Below are positions 14,027-21,831 of a stretch of 23,086 bases of DNA, in pieces; the stretch's first letter is position 1, and the number at the start of each line of letters is the position of its first letter. The notes under the pieces are model-generated. The model did not search any database and was not told the origin of the DNA. It worked only from the letters and a program-made list of their open reading frames with translations. The translations under genes and the position numbers were made by a program. Source of the DNA: a virus. The stretch is taken from IMG/VR virus record IMGVR_UViG_3300032241_003534, positions 1 to 23,086 of that record; one strand, written 5' to 3'.

Positions 14027-14250
14027 GCCTTAAACGTTTCACCGGTTTCCGTGGGGTCGCCTGCCTGGCCGAGGTGGGCAAGGTGCAATTCGTGCTGATC
14101 GCCAGCACGCCGAAAAAACTGGAAGCCGTGTACAACGCTCTTTTACCGAACGCGCCGGCCTTTGATCCGGCGATGTGCCAGAAGTCCGTAATGATTCAAT
14201 CCGCAGTTTTACCTGAAACCAGCCATGTCACAAAAACCAATCAGCCTTGA
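14023..14250 (+). CDS. 75-aa early protein, unknown
   Basis: ATG 14023-14025 overlaps the previous stop and follows GAAGGGAGG. The product has a strand-like start (FRGVACLAEVGKVQFVLIAS), a helix (KKLEAVYNALL) and an unstructured Thr/Pro/Gln end that overlaps the next gene by 26 bases. No recognisable family. Confidence 0.6.
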   Translation: MSLKRFTGFRGVACLAEVGKVQFVLIASTPKKLEAVYNALLPNAPAFDPAMCQKSVMIQSAVLPETSHVTKTNQP

Positions 14251-15052
14251 AGTTGTACCGGCGAAGCCGGAAATGAAATTGCCCGCCAAGATTCCGAAGC
14301 TTAAAGACGGGCAGGATGCCAAAGCGGCCGAACAGATCGGCTCGATGTTCCATGATGCGCAGATCGGAATGCGCAGGATCATCGCCCTCGGTATCTTCGC
14401 CTGGGAATTAAAGCTTGGTCAATTAAAGCATGGCGAGTTCGGCGCATGGTTGGCGGTTCACCGTCCCGAACTCGCCACACCACATTCAAAGACCGGCAAG
14501 CCGATGGCCAGTCGTGCGCTGCAAGGTCACATGGCCGTGACGAAGGGAGTTCTCAAGGATGCCGGTTATGATACGGTGAAGAAATTCCTCAACTTTGCCA
14601 AATCCGCAAACGATGCGGATTTGACCTCCGGACGGTTTTTGCTGATCGAAGAGAAGAAGGTTTCCGACGAGCTAAAGCCGTTACGTGAGAAAATCTGCGC
14701 GATGGTTGATGGCAAGACGGCGAAGCAGTTGAACCTTGAATATGTAAACATCGAGGACGATGAGGATTCCGAAGAGGGCACAGGGAAACGACGTGGAAAA
14801 GGACAGTTGCCCGGATCGAAAGGTTTGACGAAGGAGATGCGCGAAGCCGCCGAAGCGCGCAAGGAACAGAACCGCATCGACGAGCTGGAGATTGAGGTAA
14901 AGGAAATCACGAAGCGGCTGGAGCAAATTGCCGACGCCATGCATTTGGGCATGATGGAGACGAAGCTGCTCAAAAAGTTTACGGATGCAGCGGACGGCGC
15001 GAGCGGTTTTGCGAAGCGGACCATCGAAGCACGGAAGGGAGGCCAGTCGTGA
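14225..15052 (+). CDS. DUF3102-like early protein with C-terminal coiled coil
   Basis: The product is 275 residues. About 45-120 carry a helical repeat with ALGIFAWELKLGQLKHGEFG and SRALQGHMAVTKGVL, resembling DUF3102 proteins (a growth-control or ParB-associated helical family often found on phages and plasmids). Residues about 170-205 are acidic then basic and likely disordered. Residues about 210-250 form a heptad-rich helix (RIDELEIEVKEITKRLEQIA). It overlaps the previous gene by 26 bases and has no clear ribosome site. DNA-binding through the first domain is plausible; family match is tentative. Confidence 0.7.
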   Translation: MSQKPISLEVVPAKPEMKLPAKIPKLKDGQDAKAAEQIGSMFHDAQIGMRRIIALGIFAWELKLGQLKHGEFGAWLAVHRPELATPHSKTGKPMASRALQGHMAVTKGVLKDAGYDTVKKFLNFAKSANDADLTSGRFLLIEEKKVSDELKPLREKICAMVDGKTAKQLNLEYVNIEDDEDSEEGTGKRRGKGQLPGSKGLTKEMREAAEARKEQNRIDELEIEVKEITKRLEQIADAMHLGMMETKLLKKFTDAADGASGFAKRTIEARKGGQS

Positions 15053-15228
15053 AAGGTTACGCCTGGGCATTGTTGAACGCCGGCAACATCGAGTTGCCGG
15101 AGATCGGCGCGGAGCAGATCAACCGGCTGAAGAACATCGTCAAGCGCGAGGTCCGCGCCGCGCACAAGATCGGTCGCAAAATGCGCGACAGTGCGACCCG
15201 CACGGGCATGAAGGGAGGCCGGAAGTGA
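15049..15228 (+). CDS. 59-aa basic early protein
   Basis: GTG 15049-15051 overlaps the previous stop (GTGA), with AAGGGAGG 8 bases upstream. The protein is helical and rich in Lys and Arg (INRLKNIVKREVRAAHKIGR), ending KGGRK. It could bind DNA near the transposase, but this is only charge and location. The last codons hold the next ribosome site. Confidence 0.6.
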   Translation: MKGYAWALLNAGNIELPEIGAEQINRLKNIVKREVRAAHKIGRKMRDSATRTGMKGGRK

Positions 15229-15338
15229 ACGAAACTCAAGCTGCTGATTTAGTCAGGGCCGTTCAGCTTATTGCCTTTTGTGTCGGAATTATGACGTCCG
15301 TCATTATCGCGATTTTGCTCACATCAAATAAAAAATAA
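15225..15338 (+). CDS. 37-aa single-span membrane peptide before the transposase
   Basis: GTG 15225-15227 overlaps the previous stop (GTGA). The stop overlaps the transposase ATG as TAATG. One hydrophobic helix (AVQLIAFCVGIMTSVIIAIL) lies between a short acidic start and a basic end (SNKK), suggesting an N-out/C-in orientation. Function unknown; it may act mainly to couple transposase translation. Confidence 0.55.
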   Translation: MNETQAADLVRAVQLIAFCVGIMTSVIIAILLTSNKK

Positions 15339-17479
15339 TGATCTCCGACCTCTCAACCATATCCGGCACCGGCAACTTGCCGGCGGTTCCACATGGAACA
15401 GATTTGCGCGTGGCCATCGGCGAGACGGGTGCGCTGCAACCGGTGCGTGACGTGGCGAAATATCTCGCCGAGCGCGCCCCGCGTCCGGAGACGGCCGGCG
15501 AGGAAGGTCTGCTGATCACGTTGCCGGCGAAACTGCAACAGGAGGTCGAGGCGTTGGTCCGCGCCTGTAAATTTGTCGCCGATCTGGTGACTGATAAATG
15601 GAGTGTCCAGGCGGCGTGCAAGTACGTGATCGCGGGCAAAGCTTATGCGCGCTGGAATTGGAACCTGAACACCTTCCGCCAGAAGTTCGATCTTTGGTTT
15701 CAAAAGCGCGACTGGGTGGTACTGGTCAACTTTTCCAAAGCGCCGGCCTCGTGGCGGTCCCTGACCTCGACCAACATGCCCGAAGAGTTTCTGGCCTACT
15801 GCGAATCCAAGCTCGGCAAATTCGCGCGCGAGGACGGCAAACGCCAGGCGTTGCTCTCGATCCAGAAACATTGGCGGGTCGGTCGCGACGAGCAGGGCAA
15901 TGAATGTGCCGTGCCTGGCTACGAGGCGAAGTGGTCGAAGCGCGACCGCGAGAATCTGCCCGCCGGCTGGAGTTACTCAAACATCATGCGGCAGATGAAG
16001 AAGCGCGCGCGTGCGACGAAGGCCGTGCTGAAGATGTTGCACATCAGCGAATCCGCCGCCCGCGAGCTGTTGCCGCAGATGCTCGGATCGCGCGGCAAGC
16101 TCCGCTTCCTGGAGAAGATCACCTTCGACGACGTGCGCATGGACTGGCTCGTCTTCAATCCGGCGAGCGGTCAGGCCGAAGAGCTGTGGTTGCTCGTGGC
16201 CCGCGACGAGGCCACGGCGATGGTGCTCGGTTTCGTGATGCATCCACGCACGATCCGCGAGGACGGTACGGCGTCGAGCCTTGGTGCCCGGCACATGAAG
16301 GAGCTAGCGGCGTATATCCTCGAACGGTATCCGTTGCCGCCATATCCGGAGCATTGGATCGTTGAACGTGGCACGGCCACGCTCAAGGAAGCGGTCCAGG
16401 CCGCGCTCGGCGAGCTGCTCAATAACCGGATCAAGGTTCATTACACCTCGATGATCGGGGACCGGTCGGCGGTCGGTTATAAGGAAAAGGCCAAGGGCAA
16501 TTCACGCGGCAAGGCCAGTCACGAAGCGCACAACCGGCTTTTCCATACGCAGTTGAGTTTCGTCGAGGGTCAGACCGGCGCGGATTGGAGCATCCGGCCC
16601 GCTGATCTGGAAGCGCGCGTGAAGGAATGCCAGGCGATCCACGAATTTTCCAAGACGTTGCCGGAGAGCAAACGCGGCGAGGTCCGATGGCCGTTGCGGA
16701 CGCTGGCCCAGGCCCGCGTGATCATCGAGCAAATCTGCCATGACCAGAACTGCCGCGATAAACATGACCTCGAAGGCTTCGACCAGGTGATCGAGAGATG
16801 GACCGGGGAAAAATGGGAGGTCGTGGAGAGCGCACCGGTCGGTGCGGAATGTCGCGTGCGCAAGGAACGGCCCTACGAGCGGGCGATGAAGTTGATCCGC
16901 TCGGTGGAAAAATGGGACCGCATCTCGCCGCAGATCATCGTGAGCTTCCTCGAACACACGCAACGCTTTGAGGCGGTGGAAGAGAACGGCGAGATTCATT
17001 TTACGCACGAGGGGGCCATCCTGAAGTTCCGGCACAGCGGCGATCCGTTGCCGCCAGGAACGAAATGCCTGGTCTATCACCATCCGGCCACGCCGGAGTT
17101 TATCCACCTGACGACGGGCGACGGGCGGATTCTCGGCACCTGGGTGCAACGCGGTCGCGGCAATTTCCTGGATGCCCAGGCATTGGCCGAGGGAATGCGT
17201 TACACGCACGCGGCCCGCGAGGCCGCGAAGGCGACCGCTGCCGAGCTGGCGGCACCGCAACGGGCCAGCCTGGAAGAAATGCGGGCGCATAACGAACGGC
17301 TGAAAGACTTCGTGACCATCACGGACGCGCCGGATGCCGAAGGCTATCTGACCGGCAGCGCGGTCAGCGCGGCGCTCGGCACGGTGAAGCCGACCGCCCA
17401 ACACAACCAGCAGAATCCGCCGCCGCTCGAATCCGAGCCGGATTGCACCAATGACATTTTGTCCTCAGAGGACGTTTAA
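15338..17479 (+). CDS. MuA-like DDE transposase (replicative/integrative)
   Basis: The 713-residue protein has a MuA outline. An N-terminal DNA-binding section at about 85-145 includes ACKYVIAGKAYARWNWNLNT and QKRDWVVLVNFSKAP. The RNase H-like core runs at about 255-400, with FDD at 263-265 (D264 as first acid) and SHEAHNRLFH (E396 as last). Then come a beta-barrel-like section (about 500-620, with the short strands FIHLTTGDGRILGTW) and a long helical C-terminus that in MuA binds MuB and ClpX. The second acid aligns with E343 in HWIVERGTA, where Asp is the norm. Spacings of 79 and 53 residues resemble MuA. It would cut and join phage ends during integration and transposition replication. The start overlaps the previous stop (TAATG). 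Lack of Asp at position 343 is noted as a finding. Confidence 0.93.
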   Translation: MISDLSTISGTGNLPAVPHGTDLRVAIGETGALQPVRDVAKYLAERAPRPETAGEEGLLITLPAKLQQEVEALVRACKFVADLVTDKWSVQAACKYVIAGKAYARWNWNLNTFRQKFDLWFQKRDWVVLVNFSKAPASWRSLTSTNMPEEFLAYCESKLGKFAREDGKRQALLSIQKHWRVGRDEQGNECAVPGYEAKWSKRDRENLPAGWSYSNIMRQMKKRARATKAVLKMLHISESAARELLPQMLGSRGKLRFLEKITFDDVRMDWLVFNPASGQAEELWLLVARDEATAMVLGFVMHPRTIREDGTASSLGARHMKELAAYILERYPLPPYPEHWIVERGTATLKEAVQAALGELLNNRIKVHYTSMIGDRSAVGYKEKAKGNSRGKASHEAHNRLFHTQLSFVEGQTGADWSIRPADLEARVKECQAIHEFSKTLPESKRGEVRWPLRTLAQARVIIEQICHDQNCRDKHDLEGFDQVIERWTGEKWEVVESAPVGAECRVRKERPYERAMKLIRSVEKWDRISPQIIVSFLEHTQRFEAVEENGEIHFTHEGAILKFRHSGDPLPPGTKCLVYHHPATPEFIHLTTGDGRILGTWVQRGRGNFLDAQALAEGMRYTHAAREAAKATAAELAAPQRASLEEMRAHNERLKDFVTITDAPDAEGYLTGSAVSAALGTVKPTAQHNQQNPPPLESEPDCTNDILSSEDV

Positions 17480-17503
17480 ACCAACAACCAACAAGAGAGG
17501 TAT

Positions 17504-18601
17504 ATGCCAAAAAATACATGGACCCCAAATGCTGAACAGCGCGAGACGCTGATCAAGCTCAAGGAAGACTCCTGCAAAAACTACACGCTGTTTGTGCAGG
17601 AGTACGGGAACGACACCATCGGTACGCCGAGCAAGCTGTCGCAAATCCTGGACGCGCTCGATCCGGACGCGACGAGCTACTTCAACAAGATCGATGAGCC
17701 GGAGACGCTGATGGCGGATGTCACGGAGTTCGTGAAGGATTTGCCGCGCCAGAAGCGGGCGAAGTTTTCCATCGTGGAGACGGTGATCAAGCCGATCTCG
17801 ACCTTTGTGGCGACGGCCAAGGTGGCGCGCAGCCTGAAGAACGTGAAGACGGCGGAACGTTGCATCCAATACATCGGCCCGACCGGTTCCTCGAAGACGA
17901 CGCTGTTCAGCTATCTGCAAAAGGAGTTGAAGACGGAATTCACCGTTGCCCTGGTGAACTGCCGTGATTCCTGGCGGCCATCCTCGCGCGATCTGCGCCA
18001 GCGGGCGAAGACGGTCGTGCTGAAGGATATCTGCGACGGCCTGGGCGTTTACATTCCGGCCGAGTTTCGCCAGGCGAAGCCGGGCAGTGATCCGGATGTG
18101 AAGGATCAGATCAAGCTGGAGGCGGTGCCGGCGGTGGAAGACCTGCTGGTCGATGCGTTGCAAAAGCGCGTGTACTTCCTCTTCCTGGAGGAAGGTCGTT
18201 TCCTCCGGACGTACGCGATCAACCTGCTGATCGATCTGATGAACCGCACGAAGCTCGTAATGCTCATCACCAACACGCCCAAGGCCAATCAGGCGATGCA
18301 TCAATATTGCGCGGATGAATCCGACCAGCTCGACCGGCGCACGGCGGCGGTGATCAAGCCCGGTGTCGTGACCGTGGCGGATGCGGGGTTGTTTTTCGAG
18401 CCGGATCAGTTCGAGGATCGCGAGGCGGCGTTGGAGGTCATCGCACGGGCGGCCTCGGAGTTCGGCCATTTCAGTCTCATCAGTCGCGTGGCGAAACGCC
18501 TGGGCAAGACGACCAGCGCCACGTTGAAGGAAACGGAAGCGGCCATCACGGCGGCGAGCCGGCAGATGAACCGGAACAAAACCTTTGCCGAACGCGCCTG
18601 A
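17504..18601 (+). CDS. MuB-like AAA ATPase, transposition target activator
   Basis: The 365-residue protein directly follows the transposase with a good AGAGAGG ribosome site. It has Walker A G125-PTGSSKT132 and Walker B-like FLFLEEG with E229-E230. VYFLFLEEGRFLRTYAINLL followed by MNRTKLVMLI and a sensor-like ITNTP match the MuB/TnsC type. About 120 residues precede the ATPase core, similar to the N-terminal HTH plus linker of MuB. It should polymerise on DNA with ATP, pick the target and stimulate the transposase. The first Walker B acid is Glu rather than Asp. Longer than Mu gpB (312 aa). Confidence 0.9.
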   Translation: MPKNTWTPNAEQRETLIKLKEDSCKNYTLFVQEYGNDTIGTPSKLSQILDALDPDATSYFNKIDEPETLMADVTEFVKDLPRQKRAKFSIVETVIKPISTFVATAKVARSLKNVKTAERCIQYIGPTGSSKTTLFSYLQKELKTEFTVALVNCRDSWRPSSRDLRQRAKTVVLKDICDGLGVYIPAEFRQAKPGSDPDVKDQIKLEAVPAVEDLLVDALQKRVYFLFLEEGRFLRTYAINLLIDLMNRTKLVMLITNTPKANQAMHQYCADESDQLDRRTAAVIKPGVVTVADAGLFFEPDQFEDREAALEVIARAASEFGHFSLISRVAKRLGKTTSATLKETEAAITAASRQMNRNKTFAERA

Positions 18602-18604
18602 GTT

Positions 18605-18862
18605 ATGGGCCTGCCCGCTCCATCCCAAGGCCATTGGTTCTGTGACCACTGCGATGACATCGTTTTTATGTCATACGAGCGGACGGATCAGACCAATGTG
18701 CCTTGTCCGCGATGCGGGCGGCTGGCCTGTAATTTCATCCCGCGCAAGCTGGATCGGAAGACGCTGCCGAAGGATTGGTTCAATGCCATGCGCGAGCTGG
18801 TCGCCGCCAACGCCACGCCGGAACTACCGGACATGCGCCATCACACTCACATGCGGAAATAA
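18605..18862 (+). CDS. 85-aa zinc-ribbon protein
   Basis: The protein has two Cys pairs, C13-D-H-C16 and C34-P-R-C37, spaced as in a four-Cys zinc ribbon. A helical section (FNAMRELVAANATPE) and a His-rich C-terminus (MRHHTHMRK) follow. It begins three bases after the MuB-like stop and likely belongs to the same transcript. Such proteins may bind DNA, RNA polymerase or other proteins. No specific role is shown. Confidence 0.75.
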   Translation: MGLPAPSQGHWFCDHCDDIVFMSYERTDQTNVPCPRCGRLACNFIPRKLDRKTLPKDWFNAMRELVAANATPELPDMRHHTHMRK

Positions 18863-18880
18863 CCAAACAAAGGAGGTAAC

Positions 18881-19208
18881 ATGAGTCGAACTGCCAGAAA
18901 ATCGGAGCTGCAATTGCTCCAGGATCGGATTGAAAAATTCCAGCGGGAGAAATTCCCTGGGCAACCGCTCCACGCGAAGTTGCGCCACATGGGTCACGAG
19001 CTGACCGAACTGAAGCGCAAGCCGGATGATGAATTCGAGTGGGCCGATGTCTTCATCCTGCTCCTCGGCTGTGCGGCCGTACAGGGCTTCACCACGTCCA
19101 ATCTGATCGCGCTCGCGCACCGCGCACCGCAAGATGGACATCAACGACACGCGCAAGTGGTCCGCGCCGGATGCCCACGGCGTCTGCCACCACGAGGAGG
19201 AAGCATGA
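18881..19208 (+). pseudogene. MazG-like / DUF550 nucleotide pyrophosphohydrolase, frameshifted
   Basis: The first 80 or so residues match the MazG-like DUF550 pattern: LLQDRIEKFQREKF, HELTELKRKPDDEFEWADVF with the metal-binding E40-x2-E43...E53-x2-D56. The expected ending (KMDINDTRKWSAPDAHGVCH then HEEEA and TGA 19206-19208) is present but in another frame. A 7-bp tandem duplication GCGCACC at 19115-19128 causes the shift; with one copy the gene reads cleanly for 106 residues. As written, the frame instead runs on to 19465 as a 194-residue fusion with the next gene. Such enzymes hydrolyse (d)NTPs and often serve phages by altering nucleotide or alarmone pools. The catalytic core is before the lesion and could survive. 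A sequencing error cannot be excluded. Confidence 0.8.
19115..19128 (+). repeat. 7-bp tandem duplication GCGCACC x2
   Basis: Two perfect, adjacent copies of GCGCACC lie inside the MazG-like gene. Removing one restores A-H-R-K-M-D-I-N, the usual family continuation, and a TGA that overlaps the next ATG. A recent slippage event, phase-variation site or assembly error would all give this. Confidence 0.85.
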
Positions 19209-19465
19209 GCCTGCTCGAAGTCATTTCGCCAACGGCGGCACAGATACTATCCACAGGCATCACATGCGGTGCGTGCGGTCACTTCGACAGCGTCAGCGCA
19301 TTTTGCACCGGACAGCCGGACAAACAATATCAATGCCCGCATTGCAGACGGATCGAACGGATCGTGGACGATCCACCTACTCGAACTGCGACCGGCTTTG
19401 TCATGCCAGGCAAACGCCGCGTGGAATTTTTTAACACTAAACCAGTAACAAAAGGAAAAGTATGA
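19205..19465 (+). CDS. 86-aa zinc-ribbon-type protein
   Basis: The ATG 19205-19207 overlaps the restored MazG-like stop as ATGA. Cysteines occur as C22-G-A-C25 and C43-P-H-C46 with an extra C35 between them, fitting a four-Cys zinc ribbon. The C-terminus is basic and unstructured (MPGKRRVEFFNTK). Because of the frameshift upstream it may also be made as the C-terminal part of a fusion. The gene is the second ribbon protein in this cluster, after 18605-18862; function unknown. Confidence 0.65.
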   Translation: MSLLEVISPTAAQILSTGITCGACGHFDSVSAFCTGQPDKQYQCPHCRRIERIVDDPPTRTATGFVMPGKRRVEFFNTKPVTKGKV

Positions 19466-19674
19466 ATGCCATGAAAAAAGAAATCCGGCGCGAGATCAAA
19501 GAGCTACGCGCCAAGGCTTGTAAAATAATGAAGGACAGCGCCAAAGCTGCCAGCGAGCTGCAAAAAAACCGCCGGGAACTGGACCGTATGCAGGCGGCGC
19601 TCTTCAGTGGCAGCGGCAAACAGGTAGCCCGCGTCATGAAACGCGTTGCCATTTTGGAAGGGAGGCTCGCATGA
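19462..19674 (+). CDS. 70-aa basic coiled-coil protein
   Basis: ATG 19462-19464 overlaps the previous stop (ATGA) after AAAAGGAAAAG. The product is a long charged helix (KKEIRREIKELRAKACKIMK, then ASELQKNRRELDRMQAAL) with heptad-like spacing. It probably self-associates or acts as an adaptor. No family recognised. Confidence 0.65.
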   Translation: MNAMKKEIRREIKELRAKACKIMKDSAKAASELQKNRRELDRMQAALFSGSGKQVARVMKRVAILEGRLA

Positions 19675-20153
19675 GACCGGTCAAAGCCCTGGTGGATCGC
19701 GGCCTGGAAATTGTCGCGGATCAAGCCCGGCTCGATAAGGAGCTGAAGAAGATCGTCGCCGAGCTGGAGGCGCACGGCCTGAACAACGCCGCACAGCATG
19801 AAGACCTGGCGGATGCGGACCGCGATGGCAAACGCTGGTTTGCTAAAGGCTCGGAGCTTGAGGTGCCGATGATCTTCACGGCGGATAAGATCGTGAGCGA
19901 GTTCGTGTCCAAAAGTCCGAAGCGTGTGGAGATCGAGCAGGCGGCCGGTGATTTCTTCCGGCATTTTTTCAAACCGGTCAATGGCTTTGCCAATCTGTTC
20001 AAGGATGGCAAAAAGTTCCGCGCGCAAGCCCAGGAACTGCTCGGCGATAAAGCACCGGCGTTCATCACCGCCTGCCTCGCTCGTGGCAAGGACGGTCTGC
20101 CGAAGAGCGACATCAAAATCCAATGGGCCGATGCCAAGGAGGTGCAATCATGA
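19671..20153 (+). CDS. 160-aa early protein, unknown
   Basis: The start overlaps the previous stop (ATGA). The first about 45 residues form a helix (ARLDKELKKIVAELEAHGL). Then come a mixed section (DGKRWFAKGSELEVPMIFTA), a helical stretch with FFRHFFKPVNGFANLF, and an end rich in Lys and Asp (DIKIQWADAKEV). Position after the transposition genes and length recall Mu Gam, but the motifs do not match and I do not call it Gam. Unknown function. Confidence 0.65.
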   Translation: MRPVKALVDRGLEIVADQARLDKELKKIVAELEAHGLNNAAQHEDLADADRDGKRWFAKGSELEVPMIFTADKIVSEFVSKSPKRVEIEQAAGDFFRHFFKPVNGFANLFKDGKKFRAQAQELLGDKAPAFITACLARGKDGLPKSDIKIQWADAKEVQS

Positions 20154-20389
20154 GCGATGGTGATCAATCTATTTTTGATGCCAGGAACAAGATGCACGAG
20201 CGGGGCATCGTGATCGAACCGACGACACTAACCGGCTATTGCGACGATCTCGAAAAATGGGGCTGCGAACTTCTGGAGGATGAAGATGGTGAATTTTCCG
20301 TGATGAATCGCAATGGCGCTGTCACAAAACTTGAAAACACCAGCCGCTTTGCCGCCGCGTTTGAAGCTTGGCACCTGATGAAGCCATGA
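20150..20389 (+). CDS. 79-aa acidic early protein
   Basis: ATG 20150-20152 overlaps the previous stop and follows AAGGAGGT. The product is acidic with LTGYCDDLEKWGCELLEDED in the middle and an aromatic end (AAAFEAWHLMKP). Its stop overlaps the helicase start (ATGA). It might be a helicase partner by position, but nothing in the sequence shows it. Confidence 0.62.
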   Translation: MSDGDQSIFDARNKMHERGIVIEPTTLTGYCDDLEKWGCELLEDEDGEFSVMNRNGAVTKLENTSRFAAAFEAWHLMKP

Positions 20390-21831
20390 TCGAATCCGTC
20401 TCCAATCCGCTTGATCTGAAGCGTGGCCGTCGCCAGCGGGCGGCCACGCCTTCAGGTTCAGCGGACCGGTTGCCGCCGCATGATCTTCAGATGGAGATGG
20501 GCGTGCTCGGTTGCTGCCTGCTCGATCCGAATGAATGTATCGCGCAGTGCATCGAGGCGTTGAAGGACGATGGCAAGCTGGCGTTCTACGATCTGCGGCA
20601 TCAGACGGTTTATGAAACCCTCGTGGCGATGTTCGAGGCCCGGACGCCGATTGAACTGCTCACGGTGCAGCAGTATTTAAAGGATCGCGGCCTCCTGAAA
20701 CAGATCGGTGACTTCGCCTACCTAAACCAATTGCAAGACGCGGTACCGAGCGCGGCGAATCTTTCCTGGTATCTGGAAAAACTGCGTGACAAATATTTGC
20801 TGCGCCGGCTGGTGACGACGTGCAGCGGGATCGTCGGCAGCGTATTTGATTTTGAAGGCGACGTGGAAGGGTTGCTGGATGATTCGGAGAAATCTTTCCT
20901 GAAAATCGCGGAGAGCCGCGTGACCGGCCAGAGCCGCAAGATGGGTGACCTGGTGCATCACTCGATCACGATGGTTGAAAACTATTTTACGCGCCAGGGC
21001 GAGATCATGGGCATCCCGACCGGCTTGAAAGATTTTGACCGGATGACGGATGGGATGCACGGCGGTGAGATGCTTGTCTTTGCCGCCCGCCCTGGGATGG
21101 GAAAAACGTCGCTCGCTATGGGAATTGCCGAGCACGTGGCGCTGGAATTGCACCTTCCGGTGGGGGTTTTTTCCCTCGAAATGACGGCGGAATCTTTGGT
21201 CTTGCGCATGATGTGTTCGCGCGCGCGGGTGAATCTGCGGAACATCCGCGATGGCTATATGTCGCAGACGGATTTTCCGAAGCTGCAAAGGGCGGCTGAA
21301 GAGTTGCACCACGCGCCGTTGCACATCGTGGATCAAAGCGGTCTGTCCATCATGCAGGCCCGTGCGCGGGCGCGCCGGATGCATCAGCAGCATGGCATCA
21401 AGCTTTTCGTGTTCGATTATCTCCAACTGCTGACCTCGACCTCGCGCAAGGCGCAGGAGAGCCGGCAGGTGGAGATTTCAGACATCAGCGCCGGTCTCAA
21501 GGGACTGGCCAAGGATTTGAACGTGCCCGTCATTGTCCTGGCACAGCTCAACCGCGAGATCGAGAAGGACAAGGCCCGCAAACCGCGCCTGTCTGATCTG
21601 CGCGAGAGCGGCAGCATCGAGCAGGACGCCGATCTGGTGGGTCTGCTCTACAAACCGGAAAAGGATGATGAGGCCGACGCTCACGATGAGGAAGACGGCG
21701 AGCTGGTGAATCTGTTGATCGCCAAGCAACGCAACGGCCCGACCGGTGATATCAATCTGACGTTCCTGAAGCCGTACACGCGCTTTGAGCAGGCGAGCAA
21801 ATTCAGCAGGGAGGATGTGCCGGAAAGATGA
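20386..21831 (+). CDS. dnaB: Replicative DNA helicase, DnaB family, full length
   Basis: From ATG 20386-20388 (overlapping the previous stop) the product is 481 residues, the usual size of DnaB. An N-terminal DnaB domain (about 30-135: PPHDLQMEMGVLGCCLLDPN, YLEKLRDKYLLRRL) is followed by a linker helix. The RecA-like motor then has Walker A ARPGMGKTS (K240), VFSLEMTAES, Walker B LFVFDYLQLL (D344), the VLAQLNREIE switch and LRESGSIEQDADLVGLLY with the arginine-finger region. It unwinds DNA 5'-3' at a fork and would recruit primase. Mu itself uses the host DnaB, so a phage copy is notable in a transposable phage. All motifs look intact. Confidence 0.95.
   Translation: MIESVSNPLDLKRGRRQRAATPSGSADRLPPHDLQMEMGVLGCCLLDPNECIAQCIEALKDDGKLAFYDLRHQTVYETLVAMFEARTPIELLTVQQYLKDRGLLKQIGDFAYLNQLQDAVPSAANLSWYLEKLRDKYLLRRLVTTCSGIVGSVFDFEGDVEGLLDDSEKSFLKIAESRVTGQSRKMGDLVHHSITMVENYFTRQGEIMGIPTGLKDFDRMTDGMHGGEMLVFAARPGMGKTSLAMGIAEHVALELHLPVGVFSLEMTAESLVLRMMCSRARVNLRNIRDGYMSQTDFPKLQRAAEELHHAPLHIVDQSGLSIMQARARARRMHQQHGIKLFVFDYLQLLTSTSRKAQESRQVEISDISAGLKGLAKDLNVPVIVLAQLNREIEKDKARKPRLSDLRESGSIEQDADLVGLLYKPEKDDEADAHDEEDGELVNLLIAKQRNGPTGDINLTFLKPYTRFEQASKFSREDVPER

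Noticed and set aside
17465-18649. Minus-strand frame (394 aa) opposite the MuB-like gene
   Set aside because: The plus strand has intact ATPase motifs; the antisense product is Arg/His-rich without any fold signal.
19671-20153. Mu Gam-like host nuclease inhibitor
   Set aside because: Length and position are similar, but the Gam sequence pattern is not visible, so it is left as unknown.
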